DNA of 64,000 nucleotides from Streptomyces yatensis (GTDB taxonomy: Bacteria; Actinomycetota; Actinomycetes; Streptomycetales; Streptomycetaceae). Shown piece after piece: positions 49,848 through 58,502 of the stretch. Within the stretch, counting starts at the first letter, position 1. Each line of letters begins with the position of its first letter. The translations under genes and the position numbers were made by a program. Under the pieces are notes generated by a model. The model saw nothing but the letters and a program-made list of their open reading frames with translations, did not search any database and was not told where the DNA came from. The stretch lies in contig NZ_CP072941.1 of assembly GCF_018069625.1 (NCBI RefSeq), positions 3,906,001-3,970,000 of the forward strand. Reading direction: 5' to 3'.

Positions 49848-51602
49848 TCAGCCGCTGCTCGCCGAACCCAGGGTCAGCTCCGCGGTGCGCTTCTTACCGG
49901 CGCGCTCGACGGTGAGCGCGAGCCGGTCACCGGGGCGGTGGCTGCGGATCTTCACGATCAGCTCCTGTCCGCTGTGCACCGGGACGCCGTCCACCTCCGT
50001 GATCACGTCACCGGCCTTGATCCCCGCCTTGTCGCCGGGGCCGCCGGAGGTGACCGGCGGGCCGCTGCCCGCGCCCTTGGTGTTCACCCGCGCACCGTCG
50101 CCCGTGTAGCCCATGTCGAGGGTCACGCCGATCACCGGATGGGTGGCCTTCCCGGTGTTGATCAGCTCCTCGGCGACCCGCTTGCCCTGGTTGATCGGGA
50201 TGGCGAAGCCCAGGCCGATGCTGCCGCCCTGGCCGCCGCCGAGGCCCGAGCCGTCATCGGCCGCCCGGATCGCGCTGTTGATCCCGATGACCCGGCCCTT
50301 CCGGTCGACCAGGGGACCGCCGGAGTTGCCCGGGTTGATCGGGGCGTCGGTCTGCAGCGCGTCGACATAGCTGACGTCGCTGCCGTCCTCCTTCTCGCCG
50401 CCCGCGGTGATCGGCCGCTCCTTGGCGCTGATGATCCCCGAGGTGACGGTGCCCGCCAGGTCGAAGGGGGCGCCGATGGCCACGACGGGGTCGCCGACGC
50501 GCACCGAGTCGGAGTTGCCCAGCGGCAGCGGGGTGAGCCCGGAGACGCGGTCGACCTTGACGACCGCCAGGTCATAGCCGGCGTCGCGGCCGATGATCTC
50601 GGCCTTGGCGTCCTGGCCGCTGTTGAACGTCACCGATATGTCGCCGTCCGCGCCGGCGGGCTGGACGACATGGTTGTTGGTGAGGATATGGCCCTGCTTG
50701 TCGAGGACGAAGCCGGTGCCGGTGCCCTCCTCCGAGCTGCCGCGCACATGGATCGTCACCACGCCGGGCAGCGAGGCGGCGGCGATCCCGGCGACGCTGC
50801 CCGGGGCCCTGGCCTCCTTCTCGACCGGGGCCTGCGGCAGCTTCACATCGACGCCCCCGGAGGCGTTGTCCCGCTCCGCGTACGCGCCGATGCCGCCGCC
50901 GATACAGCCCGCGACCAGGGCGATCAGCAGCACGGCGATCCAGGCGCCACGGCGGGAGACCGTCTTCCGCGTCTTGGGGGCGGCGGGCGGGACCACGGTC
51001 CAGGGGTCGTAGCCGCGCCACTGGGCGGTCGGGGCGGGCTGCGCCATCGTGGCGGCAGGCCGGTGGGGCTCTCCGGGGCCCGCGGGCAGCTGTGTGCCGT
51101 GCGGCGGGGTCATCCCGGGGTGCGACGGCATGGGTACGGGCGCGCTCTGCGCCGGTACGGGGCCCGCGGCGGGCGGCAGGGTGGTGCCGTGGGGCGGGGT
51201 CATCCCGGGGGCCTGAGGCGGCGTCTGGGCCATTCCGGAGGCGTGGGGCGGGGTCTGGGCCATGCCGGGGGCCGGAGGCGGTGTCTGAGCCATCCCGGGC
51301 GGGACATGCGTGCCCTGCGCGGGGGTCGCCACCGGGTGCTGGACGGGCGGGGCCGGGGCCCATGGCCCGGGGCCGCCGTAGGGCGGGGTGCTGTACGGGT
51401 CGGGCTCGTGCAACGGCCGGGGCGCCGCCTCCTCGGGCGTGCGGCCCTCCACGGGCGCGTCCACCGGCTCCGGAGGCGCCTGCGCGGCGGCAGCCTCCGT
51501 ACGCTCCTCGGCTCCCTGGGCCGCATCGCCCGACCGGTCGCCGGGTCGTGCGGCGACCGGGCGGCTCCACCACTTCGGCTTGGGGGCCTTCGGCTCGTCC
51601 AT
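49848..51602 (-). CDS. htrA: HtrA-like membrane-anchored serine protease with PDZ domain
   Basis: A 584-aa protease. A cytosolic proline-rich N-terminus of about 210 residues (imperfect MAQTPP/PPHG repeats) precedes one membrane helix (about 225-247). A trypsin-like domain follows with His in NNHVV, Asp in DLAVVKV and Ser in NPGNSGGPL, and a PDZ domain closes the protein. It degrades misfolded exported proteins and, in mycobacteria, acts in the SigE circuit. The ATG at 51602 has GGGGAG upstream. The order sigE-rseA-htrA-tatB is complete here. Confidence 0.93.
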   Translation of the reverse strand: MDEPKAPKPKWWSRPVAARPGDRSGDAAQGAEERTEAAAAQAPPEPVDAPVEGRTPEEAAPRPLHEPDPYSTPPYGGPGPWAPAPPVQHPVATPAQGTHVPPGMAQTPPPAPGMAQTPPHASGMAQTPPQAPGMTPPHGTTLPPAAGPVPAQSAPVPMPSHPGMTPPHGTQLPAGPGEPHRPAATMAQPAPTAQWRGYDPWTVVPPAAPKTRKTVSRRGAWIAVLLIALVAGCIGGGIGAYAERDNASGGVDVKLPQAPVEKEARAPGSVAGIAAASLPGVVTIHVRGSSEEGTGTGFVLDKQGHILTNNHVVQPAGADGDISVTFNSGQDAKAEIIGRDAGYDLAVVKVDRVSGLTPLPLGNSDSVRVGDPVVAIGAPFDLAGTVTSGIISAKERPITAGGEKEDGSDVSYVDALQTDAPINPGNSGGPLVDRKGRVIGINSAIRAADDGSGLGGGQGGSIGLGFAIPINQGKRVAEELINTGKATHPVIGVTLDMGYTGDGARVNTKGAGSGPPVTSGGPGDKAGIKAGDVITEVDGVPVHSGQELIVKIRSHRPGDRLALTVERAGKKRTAELTLGSASSG

Positions 51603-51651
51603 GATCTCCCCTTTTTTGAGGGCTCGGTTGGCCTCCGGGGCGCAATAGCCT

Positions 51652-51955
51652 CCCCCAGCTACCGCTGGGAGGTGCCCCCTGTCGACGGTCGACCGTGCTC
51701 GGTCGCCCACGCGGCGGCAGCCGCATATCGATCGCAGCCCTCGCTCCCTGTGCGCGTCTCCCTTTCGACAGCGACGCGCCCCTTCGGCTCGCCCCCAGCT
51801 ACCGCTGGGAGGTGCCCCCGGCCGGTCAGCCCAAGCACCCGGAAACAATACGGCGCCCTTCGGCTTACCCCAGCCACCGTGGGAATGCCCCCCGGCCGGT
51901 AAGGCCAAGCACCCGGGACCAGGGCACCGCGCCCCTAGGCTCACCCGCCCAAGCC
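51652..51955. repeat. Cluster of Streptomyces intergenic repeats upstream of htrA
   Basis: The palindromic element CCCCCAGCTACCGCTGGGAGG occurs at 51652-51678 and 51792-51818, with a worn copy at 51868-51892. The last two lie in a larger duplicated unit of about 66 bp (51777-51842 and 51853-51918, GCGCCC(C)TTCGGCT...AAGCACCCGG), and a third partial unit begins at 51930. They fill most of the 474-bp gap between the anti-sigma gene and htrA. Confidence 0.8.
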
Positions 51956-52076
51956 GCGCTGCCCGGAGCCGATTCAATCAGGTCCGTCGGCGCTCGCGCA
52001 GGGCGGACGAAAAGACCTTGTCATGATCGGCAAAGGGACGGGCGGCCGGCGACATCGCACCGTCACCGCCGTCGCA

Positions 52077-53000
52077 CTACTTCGGGGGCGCGCTGACCCC
52101 GAGATACGGCGAGCCACCCGAGGTGGGCCGGGACGGGACCTCCAGCTGGGTCGGCGCGGGGGCCGGGGGCGTGGAGCTCGCTGTCCGCAGCAGCTCGGTG
52201 ACCGAGAGAATCGGCTGTATCAGCGGATTCAGCGCCGCCCCGACGGGCTGGCGCAGGGCCGGTGGATGCGGGGTGGCCGTCGGGGACGGGGTGCCCGTCC
52301 GGGTGCCCGTGGTGGCCAGCAGCCCCACCTCCTGGCGGGTCCGCTCCCGCACGCCGGTGCTCACCGCGGTGTCGGCCTCGACCGGGGCGACCGCGGTGTC
52401 GGCGCCGTCGGCCGAACTTCCCGGGGGGTCGACGGCCGCGTCCAGCGGAAGGGCGGCGCCGAGCGCGAAGGCCGCCAGCGAGACCGCTCCGGCCGCCGCG
52501 AAGGCGAACCTGCGGCGCGGGGCGAGGCGCTCGACCTCATGGATCCTGAAGCCGCGCTGACGTGAGGCACGGGCCGATGCCGCCGGTGCGATCGCGGTGC
52601 CCGGGGGCATCGCGGGCACGAAGGCGAACGCCCGCTCCCGTCTCTCCTCCGGCTCCCGGACGTCGCGCAGCTCGCGCACGTCCCGTGGGGTGCCGCGCAT
52701 CTCGCGCGGGCCGAAGACGCTCGGGCCCCCGAAGGCGGAGCCGCCCATACCGTCGTCGCCCGCGGCCGGCAGGCCCTGCAGACGCGCCAGAAAGCCCTCG
52801 GACGGTGCCGGGGGCGCCGTCTGGGCGAACACGTTTTTCAGCCGACGCTGAGCATCGGCTTCCGCCTTGCACTTGCAGCAGGTGGCGAGATGGGCGAGGA
52901 CGCGCTCACGCGCGTCATGCCCCAGCTCACCGTCGACCAGAGCCGCAAGGCGGTCGCCGAGATGCTGCTCGGCGGGGGACGGACCGCCTGATCGGGTCAC
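52077..53000 (-). CDS. rseA: Zinc-containing anti-sigma factor (RseA-like)
   Basis: A 307-aa regulator. The N-terminal ZAS domain has HLATCCKCK (HX3CX2C pattern, about 37-45). A long linker follows, with one membrane helix at about 175-197 ([19 protein letters not shown]) and an extracytoplasmic, threonine/proline-rich C-terminus. It should hold the SigE-like sigma factor at the membrane until envelope stress. The GTG start overlaps the sigma gene stop by 4 nt (GTGA), the usual coupling that fixes stoichiometry. Confidence 0.9.
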   Translation of the reverse strand: MTRSGGPSPAEQHLGDRLAALVDGELGHDARERVLAHLATCCKCKAEADAQRRLKNVFAQTAPPAPSEGFLARLQGLPAAGDDGMGGSAFGGPSVFGPREMRGTPRDVRELRDVREPEERRERAFAFVPAMPPGTAIAPAASARASRQRGFRIHEVERLAPRRRFAFAAAGAVSLAAFALGAALPLDAAVDPPGSSADGADTAVAPVEADTAVSTGVRERTRQEVGLLATTGTRTGTPSPTATPHPPALRQPVGAALNPLIQPILSVTELLRTASSTPPAPAPTQLEVPSRPTSGGSPYLGVSAPPK

Positions 53001-53875
53001 GCGATTCCGACCTCCCCGCTCAGCCGGGGGGCCGTGACACGCGGCGCCACCGCGGCGACCTCATGCTGCTGACCGGTCCGCGCCGCGGGGGCACGGTGCT
53101 GCAGCGCCTTGCGCAGATGCGAGCGGCCGCGGTGGATGCGGCTGCGCACGGTGCCCAGCTTGACGCCCAGGGTGGCGGCGATCTCCTCGTAGGACAGCCC
53201 CTCGATGTCACAGAGCACCACGGCGGCGCGGAACTCCGGGGCGAGGGTGTCCAGCGCCTGCTGCACATCGGCGTCGAAGTGGGTGTCGTTGAAGTGCTGC
53301 TGGGGAGAGGGCTCGCGGCTGGGGAGCCGCTCCGCCGCGTCCTCGCCGAGGGCGTCGAAGCGGATGCGCTGCCGACGGCGGACCATGTCGAGGAAGAGAT
53401 TGGTGGTGATGCGGTGCAGCCAGCCCTCGAACGTGCCCGGGGTGTACGTCGACAGCGAGCGGAAGACGCGGACGAACACCTCCTGGGTGAGGTCCTCGGC
53501 GTCGTGCTGGTTACCGGTGAGCCGGTAGGCGAGGCGGTAGACCCGTGCGCTGTGCGTGCTGACGATCTCCTCCCAGGTAGGAGGCGTCCACGCCGGCGCG
53601 TCCGCGTCCGTGGCGAAGGTCGCGGTGGTGGCGGGCTCGGCGAGGGGCGCACCTCCCGTGCCCTTTGGGCTACGGGGGCGAGAACGGTCAGCGGTGTTGG
53701 TCACGGATTTCGGCTCGCCCACTGACCTGCGAAAGCGCTTCAGCACTCGCCGGTCACCGGCCGCAGCCGCACCTCCCCTGTCGGCTCTGGTGGTGTCCAG
53801 TAGAGCCCCTACCATATCCACCTCGCCCGTTAGCTCCGGATAAGCATTTTTGACCTGCATTTGGTCGTGATCCAT
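52997..53875 (-). CDS. sigE: ECF sigma factor of the SigE (M. tuberculosis) type
   Basis: A 292-aa extracytoplasmic-function sigma factor. Region 2 runs over [23 protein letters not shown] and region 4 over [19 protein letters not shown] and VRSRIHRGR, each described here only by its family pattern. A disordered N-terminal extension of about 100 residues is typical of the mycobacterial SigE group. Three starts are open: ATG 53875 (GGGGGGACC upstream, used here), 53860 and 53815. Multiple starts are also known for mycobacterial sigE. It is paired with the anti-sigma gene and should control htrA and envelope functions. Confidence 0.9.
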   Translation of the reverse strand: MDHDQMQVKNAYPELTGEVDMVGALLDTTRADRGGAAAAGDRRVLKRFRRSVGEPKSVTNTADRSRPRSPKGTGGAPLAEPATTATFATDADAPAWTPPTWEEIVSTHSARVYRLAYRLTGNQHDAEDLTQEVFVRVFRSLSTYTPGTFEGWLHRITTNLFLDMVRRRQRIRFDALGEDAAERLPSREPSPQQHFNDTHFDADVQQALDTLAPEFRAAVVLCDIEGLSYEEIAATLGVKLGTVRSRIHRGRSHLRKALQHRAPAARTGQQHEVAAVAPRVTAPRLSGEVGIA

Positions 53876-53945
53876 ACGGTCCCCCCGGCTTCTCCAACGC
53901 CTGGTCCCATCTGCGGGTTCCCGTGCGCAGCGGATACAGTCACCG

Positions 53946-54611
53946 TTGCGCCAACTACGGGGACAGGAGAGGGACATTACCGGCAACCGGCAGACGAGCT
54001 GGGCGTTCGCCGACGCGTTCGTCGCCGAGGACGAAGCCCTTCACTGGGCCCGTGACCGGGCCCGGGAGGCAGGGCTGCGCTCGGTGTCGGCGGGCACCGG
54101 CGCCGCGCTGCGGCTGCTCGCTGCCGCCGCCGATGCCAAGGTCGTCGCCGAGATCGGCACCGGGACGGGCGTCTCGGGGATCCATCTGCTACGCGGAATG
54201 CGCCCGGACGGCGTGCTGACCACCGTGGACACCGAACCGGAGATGCAGCAGTTCGCCCGGCAGGCGTTCCGCGAGGCCGGGTTCACCGGGAACCGGGCGC
54301 GCTTCATCCCCGGCCGCGCCCTGGATGTGCTGCCCCGGCTGGCCGACGGCGGATACGACCTGGTCTTCTGCGACGGCGACCGGCTGGAGTGCCTGGACTA
54401 CCTCGCCGAATCGTTGCGTCTGCTGCGGCCCGGCGGGCTGGTCTGCTTCGAGGGGGTCTTCACCAACGGCCGGACCGTGGACTCCGCCGCCCAGCCCACG
54501 GAGGTGCTGCGGGTGCGCGAGCTGCTGCGGACCGTACGGGAGTCCACCGTGCTGCAGTCATCCCTGCTGCCGGTCGGCGACGGCCTGCTCTGCGCGGTCA
54601 AGCGGGGCTGA
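53946..54611 (+). CDS. SAM-dependent O-methyltransferase (family 3)
   Basis: A 221-aa class I methyltransferase of the caffeoyl-CoA/catechol O-methyltransferase group. The SAM loop is [10 protein letters not shown] (about 69-78), followed by TVDTEPE, with VFCDGDR near 142 and [11 protein letters not shown] near 160. Methyl acceptor unknown. The start is a TTG at 53946, giving the conserved N-terminus [25 protein letters not shown] pattern. It diverges from sigE, as Rv1220c does in M. tuberculosis. Confidence 0.9.
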   Translation: MRQLRGQERDITGNRQTSWAFADAFVAEDEALHWARDRAREAGLRSVSAGTGAALRLLAAAADAKVVAEIGTGTGVSGIHLLRGMRPDGVLTTVDTEPEMQQFARQAFREAGFTGNRARFIPGRALDVLPRLADGGYDLVFCDGDRLECLDYLAESLRLLRPGGLVCFEGVFTNGRTVDSAAQPTEVLRVRELLRTVRESTVLQSSLLPVGDGLLCAVKRG

Positions 54612-54669
54612 AACGGCCGGCCCGGCCGGTCCCCCGCCTCGTGGCGGAACCCCCGGAACCCCTTACATG

Positions 54670-54716
54670 CGCTGCCCCGGCGGTCGGTACCTGACGTACC
54701 GGCCGCCGGGGCAGCG
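54670..54716. terminator. Bidirectional terminator between O-methyltransferase and DUF3117 genes
   Basis: An almost perfect stem of about 20 bp (CGCTGCCCCGGCGGTCGGTAC and complement, one bulge) closes a 5-nt loop between convergent genes. Confidence 0.88.
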
Positions 54717-54742
54717 CGCGGGTGATGGTGGGCCGCAAGCCG

Positions 54743-54910
54743 TCAGCCGACGACCTTCTTCAGGGCGTCGCCGAGGGCGTCGGCCTCGTCCGGTGTCAGC
54801 TCGACGACGAGCCGACCGCCGCCTTCGAGCGGAACGCGCATGACGATGCCCCGCCCCTCCTTGGTCACCTCGAGCGGGCCGTCGCCCGTCCGCGGCTTCA
54901 TGGCCGCCAT
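54743..54910 (-). CDS. DUF3117 small protein
   Basis: A 55-aa protein, MAAMKPRTGDGPLEVTKEG at its start and ending ELTPDEADALGDALKKVVG, matching the highly conserved actinobacterial DUF3117 family. Function unknown. The ATG at 54910 follows GGAAGGGGAA; a longer frame upstream is not conserved. A GATAAT -10-like element at 54996-54991 with TTGGTC at 55021-55016 may be its promoter. Confidence 0.93.
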   Translation of the reverse strand: MAAMKPRTGDGPLEVTKEGRGIVMRVPLEGGGRLVVELTPDEADALGDALKKVVG

Positions 54911-55269
54911 GCTCGTTCCCCTTCCTGAAACCAGCTCATCGCAGCCGACAACCCAGGTGTCACCGGCATCGAACACGTTGCTTCACTCTCATTATCCCGC
55001 ATGGCATGACCCGATGACCAACATCGGTCGGCAACGCCTGTACGAGGCGCTCCCCCAAAACCACCCAATTCGGGGAGGGGGTCGCGGTAGCGTACGCCCG
55101 CCGTCACCGAACGAAGGGTCGGTTCTTTGACGCAGGTCACATGTCGGTCGGTCATGATCTCCGGCATGCTGTGCGCTGACCGCCGCGACGGGTCCCTTCC
55201 GGGCCCGCCGGTGCGGCCGCAGCCCGCGCCACCCGCCAACTCGCCCCGCCCCACCGCCGGAGGACCGCC
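54911..55269. other. 359-bp divergent intergenic region
   Basis: It separates DUF3117 (minus) and the enoyl-CoA hydratase (plus). It contains a plausible sigma-70-type promoter for DUF3117 (-10 GATAAT at 54996-54991). The plus-strand half is GC-rich with no clear promoter motif. No ORF or RNA gene is recognised. Confidence 0.45.
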
Positions 55270-56076
55270 ATGGCCGACACCGTGCTCTACGACCTCGCCG
55301 AGGGCCTCGCGACGATCACGCTCAATCGTCCCGACGCGATGAACGCCCTGAACATCGACACCAAGGTGGCGCTGCGCGACGCGCTGCTGCAGGCCGCGGA
55401 GGACCCGGCGGTGCGGGCGGTGCTGCTCACCGGCTCCGGGCAGCGGGCCTTCTGCGTCGGCCAGGACCTCAAGGAGCACATCGGCCTGCTGGCCGCCGAC
55501 CGTGACGGCAGCGGCGAGGGCTCCACCATGAGCACGGTCACGCTGCACTACAACCCGATCGTCACCGCGATCGCCGGGATGCCGAAGCCGGTGGTCGCCG
55601 CCGTCAACGGTGTCGCGGCGGGCGCCGGGGCGGGCTTCGCCTTCGCCGCCGACTACCGGATCATCGCCGACACCGCCTCCTTCAACACCTCCTTCGCCGG
55701 GGTCGCGCTGACCGCCGACTCGGGGGTCTCCTGGACCCTCCAGCGGCTGATCGGCTACGGCCGCGCGGCGGATCTGCTGCTCTTCCCGCGCGGTATCGAC
55801 GCCCAGGAGGCGCTCGACCTGGGCATCGCCCACCGGGTGGTCCCGGCCGACGAGCTGGCCGCCGAGGCGGCGGCGGTCGCCCGGCGGCTGGCCGAGGGCC
55901 CCACCGCGGCCTACGCGGCGCTCAAGGAGTCCCTGGCCTTCGCCGCGGGCCACACGCTCACCGAGTCGCTGGCCATGGAGGACGAACTGCAGCGCCGCGC
56001 GGGGGCCTCGGAGGACCACGCCATCGCGGTGAACGCGTTCGTGAACAAGGAGAAGCCCAGGTTCACCGGCCGCTGA
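55270..56076 (+). CDS. Enoyl-CoA hydratase/isomerase (crotonase family)
   Basis: A 268-aa crotonase-fold enzyme. LNRPDAMNALN opens the fold. The oxyanion-forming segments are AFCVGQDLKE and VAAVNGVAAGAGAGFAFAADYRI. The usual catalytic glutamates are not both evident: the second position reads ALTADSGVSW, resembling phenylacetyl-CoA pathway (PaaG/PaaB-like) isomerases. It probably acts on an acyl-CoA in degradation or secondary metabolism. Stand-alone gene. Confidence 0.9.
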   Translation: MADTVLYDLAEGLATITLNRPDAMNALNIDTKVALRDALLQAAEDPAVRAVLLTGSGQRAFCVGQDLKEHIGLLAADRDGSGEGSTMSTVTLHYNPIVTAIAGMPKPVVAAVNGVAAGAGAGFAFAADYRIIADTASFNTSFAGVALTADSGVSWTLQRLIGYGRAADLLLFPRGIDAQEALDLGIAHRVVPADELAAEAAAVARRLAEGPTAAYAALKESLAFAAGHTLTESLAMEDELQRRAGASEDHAIAVNAFVNKEKPRFTGR

Positions 56077-56180
56077 CCGGCTCGCCCCGGCCGCCGGGGC
56101 GCAAGCGCGTCCCGGTCGGCCGGGGACCCGAGCGTGTCGCGGCCGGAGCTCGGAGCGCGTCCCGGCTGTGGCGATCGGGC

Positions 56181-56300
56181 CGCGTCGCGGCCCGGGCGAT
56201 CAGACCGTGTCGCGGCCCGGGCGATCAGACCGTGTCGCGGCCCGGGCGATCAGACCGTGTCGCGGCCCGGGCGATCAGACCGTGTCGCGGCTGTGGCAGT
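56181..56300. repeat. 25-bp tandem repeat ending in the tag gene (4 full copies)
   Basis: Units CGTGTCGCGGCCCGGGCGAT+CAGAC start at 56181, 56206, 56231 and 56256, with a diverged fifth at 56281. On the minus strand the boundary codes Arg-Asp-Thr-Val-stop, the end of tag, so the array multiplies the gene end including its stop. Confidence 0.9.
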
Positions 56301-56871
56301 CGGCCAGATGGTCGTTGACCAGGCCGCATGCCTGCATCAGGGCATAGGCCGTGGTGGGGCCGACGAAGCGGAAGCCGCGCTTCTTGAGGTCGCGGCTGAG
56401 GGCCGTGGACTCCGGGGTGATCGCCGCGACATCGGCGGCGGTCCGCGGGACGGGGCGGCCGTCGGGGGCCGGGGCATGGGACCAGATCAGCTCGTCCAGC
56501 TCACCGGGTGCCAGGGCCGCCGCGGCGCGGGCGTTGGAGATCGTGGCGGCGATCTTGGCCCGGTTGCGGATGATCCCCGGGTCGTCGATCAGCCGCTGCT
56601 CATCGGCCTCGGTGAACTCCGCGACCTTCGCGATCGAGAAATCGGCGAAGGCGGCCCGGAACCCCTCCCGGCGGCGCAGGATCGTCAGCCACGACAGCCC
56701 GGACTGGAACGCCTCCAGACAGATCCGCTCATAGAGCGCGTCATCGCCGTGGACCGGGCGGCCCCACTCCGTGTCGTGGTAGACGCGGTAGTCGGCCATG
56801 GTCTCGGCCTCCAGCCCCCAGGGACAGCGCAACAGCCCGTCCGGCCCCGGAACCACACCTTGCCCGCTCAT
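56275..56871 (-). CDS. tag: DNA-3-methyladenine glycosylase I
   Basis: A 198-aa base-excision repair enzyme that removes 3-methyladenine. Family segments RCPWG, YHDTEWGRPV, FQSGLSWLTIL, IIRNRAKI and GFRFVGPTTAYALMQACGLVNDH are all present, with zinc-site cysteine and histidines at both ends (C16; H..C..H near the C-terminus). It completes the DNA-alkylation theme of the window with the ATL gene. Its ATG overlaps the DivIVA-like gene stop by 4 nt. The final four codons belong to the tandem repeat. Confidence 0.94.
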   Translation of the reverse strand: MSGQGVVPGPDGLLRCPWGLEAETMADYRVYHDTEWGRPVHGDDALYERICLEAFQSGLSWLTILRRREGFRAAFADFSIAKVAEFTEADEQRLIDDPGIIRNRAKIAATISNARAAAALAPGELDELIWSHAPAPDGRPVPRTAADVAAITPESTALSRDLKKRGFRFVGPTTAYALMQACGLVNDHLADCHSRDTV

Positions 56872-57380
56872 GCGCCATGCCCTTCGTAGCCGTGTCCCTC
56901 AAGGCCGCGCCCGTCGTAACCGCGCCCCTCGAAGAGGTTTCCCTCGAAGCCGTCCTCGTCGAAGCCGTCCTCGTCGAAGCCGGGCCACTCGGGGCCGGGG
57001 CCCTCGCGGCCGCCCCGCCCGAAGCCGTGGTCGCTCTCCGGGGCCGACAGGGGATCGGGGCCGGGCCCGGGGGGCGACGACGGCTTCGGATGCGGGCCCG
57101 TGAGCGCTGCCTCCAGCTCGGCGATCCGGGCGTCGCGCTCGGCGAGCTCGGCACCGAGGCGGCCCAGCACATCGTCGACATCCGCCATCCGGTAGCCCCG
57201 CAGCGTCATGGGGAGCCGCAGCGCCTCCACATCGGCGCGCGCCAGCGGCCGGTCGGCGGGCAGCGGCTCGTCCAGCCGGTCCGGGGGCGCCTCGGTGAGC
57301 GGTCCGTCACCGCCGCCGACGACGGCGAGCGTGACCCCGCCGACCACCACGACCAGCGCGATCAGCAAGAACAAGAACAC
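56868..57380 (-). CDS. Membrane-anchored DivIVA-domain protein
   Basis: A 170-aa protein. One N-terminal membrane helix (VFLFLLIALVVVVGGVTLAVV, described by position 1-21) is followed by a short DivIVA-like helix pair, LRLPMTLRGYRMADVDDVLGRLGAELAERD by pattern at about 55-90. The C-terminus is a low-complexity acidic/glycine tail of repeated FDEDG and GYEGHG units. The GTG at 57380 has GGGGAG 9 nt upstream. The positional match is Rv1209. It overlaps tag by 4 nt and may link the division/polarity machinery to the membrane. Confidence 0.82.
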   Translation of the reverse strand: MFLFLLIALVVVVGGVTLAVVGGGDGPLTEAPPDRLDEPLPADRPLARADVEALRLPMTLRGYRMADVDDVLGRLGAELAERDARIAELEAALTGPHPKPSSPPGPGPDPLSAPESDHGFGRGGREGPGPEWPGFDEDGFDEDGFEGNLFEGRGYDGRGLEGHGYEGHGA

Positions 57381-57503
57381 GGTGATCGTCTCCCCGTCAG
57401 ATGCATGGTTGAGTCTGTGTCCGTCGGCCTCGATAACTGTCTGCCCCGATCGTGCCATGCCCCTCCGACAGTTATCGTCGCTGCCCGCAACCTGGAAGAA
57501 GAC

Positions 57504-58379
57504 ATGAAGGAAGTTCGGATGCTGCGGCTGGGACGACGTGAGTTCGGCGAGAACGATCGAGTGATCATGGCGATCGTGAACCGGACGCCGGATTCCTTCT
57601 ACGACCAGGGTGCGACCTTCCGCGACGAGCCCGCCCTGGCCCGCGTGGAGCAGGCCATCGCGGACGGCGCCGCGATCATCGACATCGGCGGCGTCAAGGC
57701 CGGACCGGGTGACGAGGTGAGCGCCGAGGAGGAGGCGCGCCGCACGGTGGGCTTCGTGGCCGAGGTGCGCAGGCGCCATCCGGACGTGGTGATCAGCGTG
57801 GACACCTGGCGCCATGAGGTCGGCGAGGCGGTCTGCGCCGCGGGCGCGGATGTGCTCAACGACGCGTGGGGCGGGGTGGACCCCAAGCTGGCCGAGGTCG
57901 CCGCCCGCCACGGCGTCGGGCTGGTGTGCACCCACGCGGGCGGGGCCCGGCCGCGCACCCGCCCGCACCGGATCGGCTACGAGGATGTGGTGGAGGACAT
58001 CCTGCGGGTCACCCTGGACCTCGCGGAGCGCGCCCTCGAACTGGGGGTGCGGCGCGACGGGATCATGATCGACCCGGGCCATGACTTCAGTAAGAACACC
58101 CGCCACTCACTGGAGGCGACGCGCCGGCTGGGCGAGCTGACGGAGACCGGCTGGCCCGTCCTGGTCTCGCTGTCCAACAAGGACTTCGTCGGCGAGAGCC
58201 TGGACCGGCCGGTCAAGGAACGGCTGATCGGCACGCTCGCGACGACCGCCGTATCGGCCTGGCTGGGGGCCCAGATCTACCGGGTGCACGAGGTGGCCGA
58301 GACCCGTCAGGTGCTGGACATGGTGTCGTCCATCGCGGGCCACCGGCCCCCGGCGGTCGCCCGCCGGGGACTGGCCTGA
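57504..58379 (+). CDS. folP2: FolP2-type dihydropteroate synthase homologue
   Basis: A 291-aa TIM-barrel protein of the pterin-binding family. NRTPDSFYD and a DIGG loop bind pterin in true enzymes. The pABA/sulfonamide loop that normally reads DIGGESTRPG is DIGGVKAGPG here, without the serine-threonine-arginine. The late DPGxGFGK motif reads DPGHDFSKN. This matches the FolP2 group next to tag/DivIVA genes (Rv1207), for which ordinary dihydropteroate synthase activity has not been shown. ATG 57504 and ATG 57519 both have good ribosome sites. Confidence 0.87.
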   Translation: MKEVRMLRLGRREFGENDRVIMAIVNRTPDSFYDQGATFRDEPALARVEQAIADGAAIIDIGGVKAGPGDEVSAEEEARRTVGFVAEVRRRHPDVVISVDTWRHEVGEAVCAAGADVLNDAWGGVDPKLAEVAARHGVGLVCTHAGGARPRTRPHRIGYEDVVEDILRVTLDLAERALELGVRRDGIMIDPGHDFSKNTRHSLEATRRLGELTETGWPVLVSLSNKDFVGESLDRPVKERLIGTLATTAVSAWLGAQIYRVHEVAETRQVLDMVSSIAGHRPPAVARRGLA

Positions 58380-58400
58380 GGAAGCCCGCCGCGGACCGGC

Positions 58401-58475
58401 CCGCTTGGGGCCGGCACGCTTGGGGCCAGCCCGCTTGAGGCTGGCCCGCTTGGACCGGCCCACTCGGGACCGGCC
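58401..58475. repeat. 15-bp tandem repeat between folP2 and LOG genes
   Basis: Units CCGCTTGGGGCCGGC and variants begin every 15 bp at 58401, 58416, 58431, 58446 and 58461 between convergent gene ends. Confidence 0.8.
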
Positions 58476-58502
58476 CAGCGGGGCGACCAGGAGCGGGCGC
58501 CG

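Noticed and set aside
57381-58106. Long minus-strand frame opposite folP2 joined to the DivIVA-like gene
   Set aside because: It is antisense to a clear pterin-binding protein; the GTG at 57380 with GGGGAG explains the real gene.
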